The notes beneath the pieces are model-generated. The model had not been told where the DNA came from and ran no database searches. It saw only the letters and a program-made list of their open reading frames with translations. A stretch of 64,000 nt of DNA from Lepidodermella squamata. Lineage: Eukaryota > Gastrotricha. The stretch covers positions 186,001 to 250,000 of the forward strand of contig JBLDXI010000010.1 in assembly GCA_047495785.1 (NCBI GenBank), written 5' to 3'. This document shows, one piece after another, positions 54,139 to 64,000 of this stretch (its first letter is position 1; each line of letters starts with the position of its first letter). Both the position numbers and the translations under genes were made by a program.

Positions 54139-55706
54139 CCCTCAGCAAATTTATTCTTTTCGTCAGCAAATTGTGTTTTTGCTCAGCAAAATTTTTTTCT
54201 TCAGAACCTATTTTATTTCTTCAGCAAAGGTATTTTTCTCCTCAGCAAGTGTTAATCAACTAATGACTAAAAAATTTATACTATTAGTTGCAAAGAGTTC
54301 GAGCCATTACAACGCGCTTAGTAAGTTTATTAGCAGCAATTTTATCGCAAATTTTTCGCCTAATCAGATCCACATGATTGAGTGAAGTGAAATAATAAAT
54401 TTGCGCAACGCTTTGCGTTTTTGCGCCTCAGAGAACTGGTGCAAGCGAGCGTGTCCTGGTTGAGGACTCGTGGCGAACTTTGATCGGGGCGGCTTGACAT
54501 GAAGTGCCAGTTTTCGGCCCGCAAAGTTCGACCACGATGTGACACGCGTCAGCTTTCTCGATTTCGGAGCACGAATTTAAACTACCTGTTCTGATTCCCT
54601 TCAGGCATCTGTAATATCACACTTGGCGTTTCATTTTTGGTTTCACACCACTGCTAACCCGAAAAGGCTATTTCTGCCTAGTGGCGTAACCAGCTGTTTG
54701 TTTTGGTTGTTCAAACAACTACCAAAATGAAAACTCAAAAACCCCTCTTCGGCCTGTTTTCTCAAATTGGAGGGAATTTTTTCATATTTTCGATAGTTTT
54801 GGAAAATCGGCACTCTTCGACCTTGGAAAAATGAAAAGTTCACTCTCAGATCCACAACAACTAGTCGTCTGTTATCTGGGCGCAGTAGCCTTAGCCACTC
54901 ACAAACGAGCACGCGCGTGACAAAAATTCGAAAAAATAATAAATTAAAATTATTAACACTTGCTGAGGAGAAAAATACCTCTGCTGAAGAAATAAAAGGT
55001 TGTGTGCGAAAAGAGCAAGCGAAATAAGAGCAATGATATTAGAGCAATGACATGAGAGCAAAACGAAATAAGAGCAACGAGATAAGAGCAAGATGACATA
55101 AGAGCAATTATATTATATTTGATTTACACTGTGAATGTATGACTTAAGAGCAAGCGAAAAAAGCGCAGCGAAAAAAGAGCAAGCGATATGAGAGCAAACG
55201 AAAAGAGAGCAAACGAAATAAGAGCATAACGAGATAAGAGCAATGTAATAAAAAGAGCAATTTTTTGGTACATTGATATGGCAAAAATGGCGTCAAGCAC
55301 GCGATGTTGCTCATTATTTCTCATTAGCAGCCCCAAATCCAACCGAAAAAGCGGGTTTCGTTGCCAATTCTTCGAAGAAAAAACTGATTGGGCGCGTGCG
55401 AACTTATTGTTGTGGGACGGAAGCTTGACAGAAAAAATGGCCGCGTAAAAGAATAGCATTTATATAGCGAATAGAAATAACAATATTGCTCTTACATTAA
55501 ATTGCTCTTATGTCGTTCTGCTCTTATTTCGCTGCTCATATCTCGCTGCTCTTATTTCGTTTTGCTCTCATGTCATTGCTCTTATATCATTGCTCTTATT
55601 TCGCTTGCTCTTTTCGCACACAACCAAATAAAATAGGTTCTGACGGAAAAAAATTTTGCTGAACAAAAACACAATTTTCTGACGAAAAGAATAAATTTGC
55701 TGAGGG
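54139..55706. mobile_element. Foldback (large inverted-repeat) element with GAGCAA minisatellite arms
   Basis: The ends are inverted repeats: CCCTCAGCAAATTTATTC at 54139 and GAATAAATTTGCTGAGGG ending 55706. The right arm (about 55488-55706) pairs with a left arm split in two: 54139-54215 and about 54998-55110. The inner arms are tandem variants of AAATAAGAGCAA / TTGCTCTTATTT. No transposase. Left flank is TTAA, right flank AAAA, so a decayed TTAA duplication is possible. Confidence 0.75.
54216..54995. mobile_element. Nested inverted-repeat insertion within the foldback's left arm
   Basis: Bounded by ~40-bp inverted repeats (TTCTTCAGCAAAGGTATTTT at 54217 versus its complement ending near 54993, followed inward by CTCAGCAAGTGTTAAT and ATTAACACTTGCTGAG). 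It interrupts the left arm relative to the continuous right arm. No ORF of note inside. Confidence 0.65.
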
Positions 55707-56194
55707 AAAAAGGTAGGTCCAATATTATTGCATTTTTACAGCTAGCGATGCGAAAATGCGCCCAAAAATTAAGGTTTCCACGCAATTTCGAGAGCCACGA
55801 AAATTTCAACACAAAGTGAAACTATAACGCTCTTTATTTTATATCAAATTCTGTGTCAATATACATAATGATTAGATCGCTTGTTGCCGAAGAAATGAGC
55901 AATTTCTCCATCAGTTTTTTACATTCGAAAAGCGAAAAGTCCTCAGCGGAATTTTTTCGTAACTAGAGTCACTCTGAATCCTCGAATGCAAGAGCACCAA
56001 AATCACATGCTTTACAGAGCAGAAAGGCTGGAAATAAAAGGCGCAGAAAGAACAAACAAGAATAATGGCATCAATTATTATCCAAGTTATACACATTGAA
56101 TTGAAACAAATTTTGCAATAAAGAAATAACAATTTTTATTCTCAATATTTTTCATTTTATCATATAATTATTATGCATTTTTCTAGCAATATTC
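55707..56194. other. Intergenic/3' UTR of DCAF1
   Basis: Contains a minus-strand AATAAA near 56135-56142 suited to DCAF1 (about 55 bp past its stop). Nothing else recognised. Confidence 0.45.
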
Positions 56195-59100
56195 TCAGCC
56201 CAGTTCGGACCGCGATCGATCTGATAATTGGTAACGAGGTGAATCGCCATCGTCGTCCGAATCATCGCTGGTGGCGGCACTGCCATCCTCCGAATCATCA
56301 TCGTCATCCTCTTCCTCCTCCTCAGAAACTTCCTCTTCATCATCTTCCTCAACTTCTTCATCCGACCCAACCGGCTCATAGCTCTAGAAATAAAATAAAT
56401 ATTAAATAAATTGATAAAAAAATATACAAAAATCTGGTATTTGGATGTTTACCTCGTCTTCTGAAGATTCTCCAGGAACCATTTCACCGAATGAACTGTC
56501 GCCCTGCATCAAACTGCTCGCATTTCCGAAAAGAACAGGCGAGCCAACTTCGCTGCTGCCCGCTAGACCACTCGCCCCCAGAACAGGCGGTGGGGATGCG
56601 AGACCGCCTCGACTTCTCGACTCGTGGTCAACGCCTCGTGAAGATCCTGAGCCGATTCTAGGGACTGGCGGGGCAGCGTGACGCCTGCGGCGGTGGCGAT
56701 GTGAGCCGGAGTGGTGGTGAGACGAATCGGACGAGTCGTCTTCGCTCATTGAAGATTCGGAGCCGAGCATCGACGAGTCATCATCATCGCCAGAATCGGA
56801 CGAATCGTCGTCGTCATCATCGTCATCATCATCACCACGCTCATCTTCATGGTCACTCTCGCCGAGACCTGGTAAAAGAAAAGTGGAAAAGAAAAATAAT
56901 TAGCTTCAAATTTTCAAAATAATTAAAACTCCAATTTATTAAGGTGGAATATTTATTTTTTCTACAGTGACTGGATTCTTTTATAGTCATTAAGATGATA
57001 TCGCTTTACCACCAAACCTTACGACTAAATAGTGAGAAAATCCTGGTTTAGAGTTACACCGGACCACAGTTCTCAGGCTTGTCAAAAGGTTTGAAAATCA
57101 CGGGAAAGTTGATGATTCACCGCGAAGCGGCCGCCCGAAAGGTGAGCGCGTTCGACGTTACTACACCTTGAACCCAATGTCCACCACATACCAGCGTTCC
57201 ATTTCATTGCGCCTTAACACGGCTTCAATTTTACGCATTTTGCGAACACGCCTCAAATTCCATCCCTATAAGATGTACATCACGCAGCAGCTGAAGTCAT
57301 TTGATTTTGCTAGTCGACGAACATTTTGTACCTCGATGGCATTCTTGGAGATCGAATTGTTGGTCCCATTATTTTCGAGGGGAATGTGGACGGTGCTGAG
57401 TACCTCAGGAAGCTCAAGGAGGAAATTATGCCCCTAGTACCCGCGTGCCAACAGCGTTACCGCTCATTTTGAACGAGGTTAAAAACTCGGAAAATCCCAA
57501 GTTTCACAAATTGTAGTTATTTCAGGTTTCCCTTGCAGATGCTTTGAATTTTTGACAATTTAGAACGCCCAACTTAAAGAAATTTTTGGCGCTCGTTTGC
57601 GTATTTAATGGCCTCATGAGTTTCAATATTCGACCTTGAAATGGTATTCGAAGTCTCTGAAAATCAATTTTCGCATGAATCACCTGAGTCCAATCTCAAA
57701 CCAAAAATGATAGCACCTACTGAGAATTTCAAGCTAAAAACCCAGATTTCAAACGATCAACCGCGAAAGAGATATTATCAAATGCAAAGCAAGGTTACCC
57801 ACCGCCGCTTTTTTACAATTTTTATGGTGGACAATTTATTTTCTCAGTTTAGCTCAGTTTATTAGAGTTATCTCGGTTAAAAGTCTTAATTAAAATAGGA
57901 TACCTCCCACCATCTTTTAGAAAATAATTCGATAAAAACATACCATCAGCGTTGTCTGGAGGATGAGCCAGACCAACCGCGTAGAGTCTCGAGCAAGAAT
58001 CACCCCCACCATCATTAGTAGCCGTCATATCGTTGTCAACCAGTGCAACGGTGTGATCATCGGGATGAACCGCCAAATCGAAGATATTCCGCTTAACATC
58101 AACACTCGCAATTGGCGTGTAGTCATCGGCATGGAAAGTTCGGAACATCGAACCAAACGGACTCTTCGACCCGGAACCAGGGTGGTTGGCCGATGCGAAG
58201 AAGTCAGGGTCTGAACGCAAAACAGCACCATATAGCACCTCGCCAGTTCCGCTGAACACAATTGAGCACTGGTTCAGATCGGGAACGGTTCGTAACAACC
58301 GGTACGTCCTCAAGTCCCAAACCTCGCAGTTAATAATAACCTCAAGCCCGGACGGGTGGAAAACGCCGGAAACATCCGCGTTCAACTTGTCGAATTTATG
58401 AATGTGTTTTTTCGATTTCACGTCCCAAAGGAGACCGTCAGATAAAACCAGTTTATCACCCGGGTCGAGATGGGCTCGGTTATACGTGTAGCCGCTAGAC
58501 CGTTCCTGGTCGTACAGGGTCATAACCAAACTACCGGTTGTAACATCGTAAAGATGAGCAATCGATTCCTGAGTTCCAATAATCAGAGGGGCGCTTGATG
58601 AGGTCAAAGAGCCATGCCCGAATTCAACGTAGTTATCGTCATTTAAGGAGGCTTTTTGGTCGGGTTGTGAGTCTCGCTCTAAAATTCCGCTTTGAGGCAC
58701 CCGCATCGACCATAACGCTGACAACGGATGGCCCCAGGTTGATGACGTCACGAATAGCTGAGTGTTAGTAAACCACGGCGCGAATTCGATGTGGGTCAAC
58801 GGGCTAGGGTGGCACGTGAATACGCCCGCCTCAGTCCCGGAGTCAGAGTCGAAAATCAAAATATCGCCCGTATCAGTTCCGATGGCCAGCCCGTTCCAGA
58901 CCGTGGGCAAAAAGCTGCAACAAGTGAATTGTAAACCCTCGGCATGTCGAATCGTTCGAATCGGCTGGAAACGGCTGAATACAAACTGCCGGTTCAGCCT
59001 TCGACCTTGCGGGCCGCCCCACCTAGTTACCACGTGACTCATATTGGCGCGACGGGGTAGCGACTGCGGGGCGCAAGTTGCTGTAGCGAGGGGCACTGGG

Positions 59101-62100
59101 CACTTGTGAGGGGTTAGCAGCGAAAAAGTCGGGCAAATCGACATAGGAACTGGGCAACTGGAGTGCTGCTGCCTTAAATAAGCAGCTACGATATCGTCAA
59201 GGGTCGAAGCTAGGGCTTCGTTATTTTCATGAAAACTCCGCGATGAACCCATCAGATTCTCACTCTGCGAGGCTAATTCCGCCCTCTTCAGGAAGGACGG
59301 CTGACGAGGCGCCGGGGAGTGGCGGACATTGATCGGTAATTTCACCCCGGGTGGGGGTGGGTTGGCCTTTTTGACCGGGGCGGTCGCGCCGAGTAAACTT
59401 TGCCGCAGCAGCAAATTATTCGACCGGCTGATTTTCGGAATTTTCGCCGCTAAATTGGTCTTTTTAGCGGGTAATGTGTCCAACATTTCCGTCAAGCTCG
59501 GCATCATCGAACTCCGAACTGGTAAATTTTGCATATTACCCTCAGTCAATAGCTGTTTCATCATATCTTCCATGCCGTTAACTTTCAGGAACGAGTACAT
59601 CAGCATTACTAACTCACGTTTATCGTAACGATACGACGTTCTAGCAACAATTTCTGTCCGTCGAATTTGTTCCCGCATTTCTTCCTCAGTAGGTAGACGC
59701 ATCCCGGAGACGCGTTCGGCTAATTCAGAGGCGTAACGGCAGAACCGGGTGTGTTCCTGCAATTTATCCTGAAGAACCGGCTCTTTAACCAGGGCCTGTA
59801 ATTGGCCGTGGTCGAACAGGGATAAACGGGATAAAATTTGGCGAATTGTGTCAGATTGAGCTAGGCCTAACAAAACCCGGCAGGCGTGCATTCGAATCGC
59901 ATCTGCCTCGGTCACCGGGGTTTTCGTGAACAACAAATCTCTCAATCTCATGATACCATCATTCATCTGAATGCACTCAAACACAGTTGATGGGCTATTT
60001 TCAGTCGGACTTTTATGCTTATCCTCACCGCCATCAGCCGGGTCGAAGGGCGACGGCGGCCGTGACCACTTAGATTTCGACGCAAGTTGCGATAACGGGG
60101 TATTTGGCGCGTTCGCCGGCCGGTTGAATACCATGTTGGTAGACGGGGTCGACATAACAACAGGCGGCGGCCGCATCGACGATGGCGAGTTCGATTTCGC
60201 GTGCTCAGGATTCGCCGAAACGCAGAGGACCGTCAAAAAACTTAAGGCGGATTTAACAACAGACGCATCGCCCGCTCGTTCGGAATGAGTAGCTTCAAGT
60301 GCGACAATCACCCCGGAAGTCTTATCAGGGCAACGAGGGCACTCTAAGCCGTGGCACATCGATGTAGAAACCTGGCGTTCGATGCAGCAAGCGGCTAAGG
60401 AGTCGAAAATTGCGACTAAGGTTTCAGTGCGGCCTGTATACGATTCTTGCCCGACCAACATATGAGCCAATCTCACCAGTAATTCAGGCCCGTTCAACCC
60501 CGAAAATTTCTGAATCGGCAACCACTGGATTCGCTTCGGCAATTTCTGCCCAGTTTCGTTTTGAGCGGCTATCGCGTCGAGGCAAATGTCAAGATCTGCA
60601 TGGCGCTGTTCGGGCGATGCCTGGACAACCGCGACTGACGAGTGAACGGAGGGTGCTGGCAACGTCTGCGGGCCAATCGATGAAGCAGTGGGTGATAGTG
60701 ACCCAATAGGCGGTGCGAAACTAGTCGTAGGGGTGGTTGTTGAGGTGATTAGAGGCAACGCGCCGTTTTGCGACGGTTTCGCTGCGATTGCGGTGGCTCG
60801 AAGGTGGAGATGCGTGTCGAAATAGGCTTTCATAGCCAGGGCCGGGTAACGAGCGGCCTGGCAAGCTGCTATCACTTCATCAGACTCTTTTTCCTCACTT
60901 TCTTCATCCTCATCTTCATCGCTTATATCACTATCGTCCCCTTCGCTATCACTCATTTCAGCCTCGTCGTCCATATTAACGACTATCGGTTCCCAGTCGT
61001 CGTTAGCCGGTATTACAGGGCCTGGGTCGGCTTGAGCGGCCGGTGCATTTGCCTGTGCCTGGTTCGCCGGCTGGTTTTGCTGCCTTTGTCTCGCTCCATT
61101 TATCAGATCCGACAAATTCATCGAACCGTCCTCCAGAAAACTCGGCATGCTCTGGTCAGTTCGATTAGCTATTTCGTCCGGGTTTGTGTGGAAAATTGCG
61201 AGGGTCGACAGGGAGTTGTAAAGGTAACTAATGCCATTGCACGAGTCGAAAACCTCCAGAATTTGATTGTAAGGTAACATAGCTGCCAGGAATAAAGCCG
61301 CGTGATTTCGGCTTGACACGTAACCAGACTGAACCAAACCCAAGGCGTACTCCATCAATTGGAGCAAAACTGGCCGGGTTAACGAGCTACACATTCTATT
61401 CGCGGTGTGTTCGAAATACGAAAGGTAATACAGACAAAGTGCGACGCCAGCAGCTGGTAACGTTGTCCTTGGCACAGAGCTCAATAATCGAGAAACTGAT
61501 GATTGCTGTTGAATGAATTCAGACGCTAGTTTTCGATGGCAAAGTAGACTGGCTAAAAGGCAGAGAGCTTCGAACGTTAATCTAGCATCCCCGACGTATC
61601 TCATATCAAGATAGTAGTCAACCAGCGACATCACATTTGACTTCTGCATTACCGGAAGCAAGTCCTGGTATTGAGCCACCGGGGCCAAAAACTGGAGGTA
61701 CAAGCGCTGACGAACGTTGGGAGTGACTGGATACAACGAATTATCGCCGATAATCAAAGCAACGTCGGATAGCATGGAGCTGATTTCGTCTGCCGGGTTT
61801 TGAGGTGGAGAAACCGCACCGTTTCCGTTTTCCATGCGACGCTGCTTCGCCGATGGTTCGTCGCCATTAGACACCGGAGCTGGCCGTTTCTGGCCAATAG
61901 AAGCCGGATCGGCTTCCTTTTTCGCATTGATAATTTGCCAAATCTCCTCTAGAACCACTCCAGCCTTTTAAAACAACGACGAGGTAACAAATCAAATAAT
62001 TACAAAATTGAAAACTAACAATTCTTTGATTATGTTCTTTAAAATTGACACTTAGCTCAGCTTGCATAGCGCTACCAAGTATGCCAATGCTATACGCCCG

Positions 62101-62647
62101 AAGATCGCTATCGCGCGGTTGTTTTTCAGCCCATTCATAAAGCCGTTCGACGACTTCCTCGTTGTCGCGGAAGAATACAGACGATTCCACGCCCGGTAAA
62201 AGGCTGAGCAATAGCCGCGTTGCCATTACTTGCACAGGACCCGGGTCGCCCCTCGCAGTGCAGTAATCATCCACCATCTATATATGTTTTGATTTACGAT
62301 AGGAAGTGAACTAACAATATACTTACGCGTTGAATCAACCCATCTTCTTTAAATATTCTTTTCAGAATTGAGCCGTACTGACACTCAGGCTTGACCTTAG
62401 CTACAAAAGCACGATATAATTACGATACGAAGTCCAAGTATCATAATAACTCACATGGATGGCGATCGTCGAACGGATCGGGATTGTGTTTCCAAAAGAG
62501 GATACCTTCCTGTTCAACTATTTCAGTCAGACTCGTCAAGAAAGGGAGAGGATCGTGCCCTGCTCGAGAGATATCCGCATCCCATTGCTCGAGCAAGTCC
62601 GAAACAAGCTGGGATGCGTTTCCAGCTCTTCCGGAACGCTCAGGCAT
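56195..62647 (-). CDS. DCAF1: DCAF1 (VprBP), substrate receptor of CRL4 ubiquitin ligase, 1541 aa
   Basis: Six exons with consistent phases: 62647-62455, 62400-62327, 62277-62020, 61964-57944, 56868-56453, 56383-56195. The protein links substrates to DDB1-CUL4-RBX1 in the nucleus. N-terminus has LLEQWDADISR and DPDPFDDRHP, the conserved DCAF1 start, then an armadillo-like helical region. A LisH motif follows (RELVMLMYSFLKVNGMEDMM). The C-terminal WD40 region includes LLWDVKSKKHIHKFDK and EVWDLRTYRLLRTVPDLNQC, the latter with a WDxR DDB1-contact motif. Exons 5-6 encode a long Asp/Glu-rich tail with RHRRRRH, ending SPRYQLSDRSRSELG. Length is close to the human 1507 aa. Start chosen at the first ATG; the upstream TTG frame is ignored. 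Confidence 0.95.
57040..57475 (+). pseudogene. Mariner/Tc1 (IS630)-type transposase relic in DCAF1 intron 4
   Basis: Antisense to DCAF1. Pieces in shifting frames: RTTVLRLVKRFENHGKVDDS and PRSGRPKGERVRRY (helix-turn-helix plus GRPK linker), then HPYKMYITQQLKSFDFASRR, then DGILGDRIVGPIIFEGNVDG and EYLRKLKEEIMPLV. This order matches Tc1/mariner-type transposases. Frameshifts and a lost C-terminal half make it dead. No terminal repeats were seen. Confidence 0.75.
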
Positions 62648-63860
62648 TATCAATTAATACAATCAGTATCTAATAGATATATATATATATAAATTATTGT
62701 GACTGTTAGGTAAGGCATGGGGGAAATGGCGAATAGCGACGAATAGGTTTATCCAGTTTGGCTATTCGGCCAGGTTGGGAAATGCTGTAATATTATCCAT
62801 GTCCTTCCACAGATTCTGGTCCGACAAACAACAATATCACGTGTAAATTAATAATTGATGCCATATCTGTAGCTTCACACAGACAGACAGGCAGATTCAA
62901 GAATTCTTGCAAAGGTATGTAAGGTAACGTTAAGTAGCAACCACTTCTACAACAAGCAGCTACAATGGGCTTCAAGCCAAAATACGTACTGAATTATACA
63001 GCTGGTTAGAACTTGCCCTGAGCCGTTAGTTGAGCCCAGATTCGACAGCTAAAACAGGTTTGCTATACCGCATGCCTTGACTCGGACATTATCCGTTTGA
63101 TAAAACAAGGGCATCATCTGCCATCTGCCGATGAATATGCCTTCGTCCTTCGTCGTTTTCGCTACATTTGCGCAGCTGAAACCCTGTCACGTGGGCACGC
63201 ATGCTGGAAGGTCACGGGTGCCGTCGCGCCAAAACACCTGATTTTGAAAAATTAATTTTGAAAATCATATTTAAATAGCTTTATGCCAATGCTGAACTAA
63301 ATTGACGCTGCTATAATAAAAAGTTCAAAGCGTAAAAGGCAACGAAATTGGACGTCTTCGAAGGACTAAGGACTCTCGACTTTCGACGCTTTTTCGATGA
63401 CGCCGGCTGCAGACTGACGGTACAAAGCTCTGCACTGCGCTTTTCTGCCAGAATGTACTGTTTAACGGAGGCTGGCGGGTGTGGTCGTTTTGGTGGCGTA
63501 ACCGTAACACTCAGAGGGGATTTTTCACAAATTGATCCCAGTTTCAACTTCAGGGAATGCATTTTTCTATCCTCCCCAGAACCGTAATAACTGCTAAATC
63601 ATCACCGTCCCTTTTCCGTACCTCGCTGTCAAAACCGCAAACTGCACGTCAGCGACTCGATGCTTTCGTCTGCATTACGAGGATTGGATCAGTTGTATCA
63701 ATCATCATCTCCATCTCACTATACATAGATTTGAAAGGCTTGGGACGCCGGAAATAAACAATGGGGCCGAAGAATGAACAATTTCTACTTTAAAAGCACC
63801 AATAAGCCTTAATTAATGCCTAAATATGTTCAGGCTTGCTTATTAATTTGAATTTACATC
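62648..63860. other. Intergenic region between DCAF1 and the dipeptidase gene
   Basis: Divergent promoters of the two flanking genes probably lie here. A TA-rich run sits at 62675-62691. The overlapping frames at 63311-63587 on both strands have no recognised domain. Confidence 0.4.
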
Positions 63861-64000
63861 ATGGATGCCAAGTTGGAGACGCTATTCCAGCACATTGACA
63901 AGAGGCAGCAGCACTATATTGATCGTTTGGCTGAAGCTGTAGCCATTAAAAGTGTATCTGCTTGGCCTCATACTCGTGATGAATGCGTGCGTATGGTAAA
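63861..64000 (+). CDS. Cytosolic non-specific dipeptidase (CNDP2-like, M20), N-terminus only
   Basis: Begins ATG 63861 and runs off the right edge, 46 codons seen. It reads LETLFQHIDKRQQHYIDRLA then VAIKSVSAWPHTRDECVRM, which matches the start of M20 CNDP-type metallodipeptidases (the QSVSAWPEKR region). These enzymes cleave Cys-Gly and other dipeptides using two metal ions. The metal-binding residues lie beyond the window. Confidence 0.8.
   Translation, partial: MDAKLETLFQHIDKRQQHYIDRLAEAVAIKSVSAWPHTRDECVRMV

Noticed and set aside
55000-55260. CRISPR-like array (regular GAGCAA repeats)
   Set aside because: Repeats are short, variable and without unique spacers, in a eukaryotic foldback element.
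56152-56194. DCAF1 C-terminus ending in the frame with HNNYMIK
   Set aside because: The splice phase puts exon 6 in the acidic frame, which stops at 56195.
63311-63587. Overlapping ORFs on both strands near the right edge
   Set aside because: No conserved domain, splice support or codon pattern; likely chance frames.

Overview
The window is nuclear DNA of an invertebrate animal. Genes have GT-AG introns of about 50 bp to several kb and AATAAA polyadenylation signals. Metazoan genes are present: a neuropeptide-type GPCR, TARBP1, DCAF1, a divergent H2A/H2B pair with histone 3' stem-loops, UDP-glycosyltransferases and a cathepsin. Polinton, LINE, SINE, mariner-like and piggyBac-like repeats are abundant. 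A nematode or another ecdysozoan is plausible, but the species cannot be fixed. The telomere-like motif near 47.5 kb is TTAGGG, not the TTAGGC of rhabditid nematodes or the TTAGG of arthropods.

Layout. 1-2.07 kb: a GPCR on the minus strand, cut by the left edge. 3.16-12.5 kb: the 3' exons of TARBP1 (tRNA ribose methyltransferase) with a 7.4 kb intron that holds a decayed transposase, a dispersed repeat, a duplicated piece of TARBP1's own catalytic exon, and a nested minus-strand gene resembling the KAR5/GEX1/Brambleberry nuclear-fusion family. 14.5-21.5 kb: four tandem two-exon genes of one unrecognised family; all have a phase-2 intron just before an Arg-rich motif and share a C-S-x-E-F-[RK]-[RK]-x-[WF]-x-E module. 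This is the best candidate for an undescribed gene family. 21.6-26.1 kb: two UGT genes (one frameshifted) and a UGT relic. 26.4-27.5 kb: a papain-family protease. 28.4-33.4 kb: repeats, including a module that is inverted in a second copy at 48.8 kb, a 480-bp repeat interrupted by a LINE fragment with ORF1 plus endonuclease but no reverse transcriptase, and a piggyBac-like MITE.

34.5-43.8 kb: a Polinton/Maverick on the minus strand, in the order acidic ORF, PolB, integrase, membrane protein, virion-type protein, pVI-like protein, major capsid, adenain-like protease, packaging ATPase. Integrase, capsid and PolB are broken. Protease, ATPase and the 355-aa virion-type gene are intact. To its right are two SINEs with different tRNA heads but one shared tail, a divergent TATA-binding-protein-like ORF, and two small spliced genes that may be further cargo. 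Element ends were not found.

47.4-49.5 kb: degenerate TTAGGG repeats, a 21-C run, and the second copies of the 480-bp repeat and the invertible module. 49.6-50.9 kb: divergent H2A and H2B genes. 52.0-53.6 kb: an ankyrin/SOCS-box gene. 54.1-55.7 kb: a nested foldback element rich in GAGCAA repeats. 56.2-62.6 kb: a complete six-exon DCAF1 (CRL4 substrate receptor) with a mariner-type relic in one intron. 63.86 kb to the end: the start of a CNDP-type dipeptidase.

Host genes here are mostly unrelated in function and are not an operon. The Polinton genes form one virus-like module. The four-paralog family is the only host cluster with clear common ancestry besides the UGTs. All domain calls come from reading translations; no database search was run.
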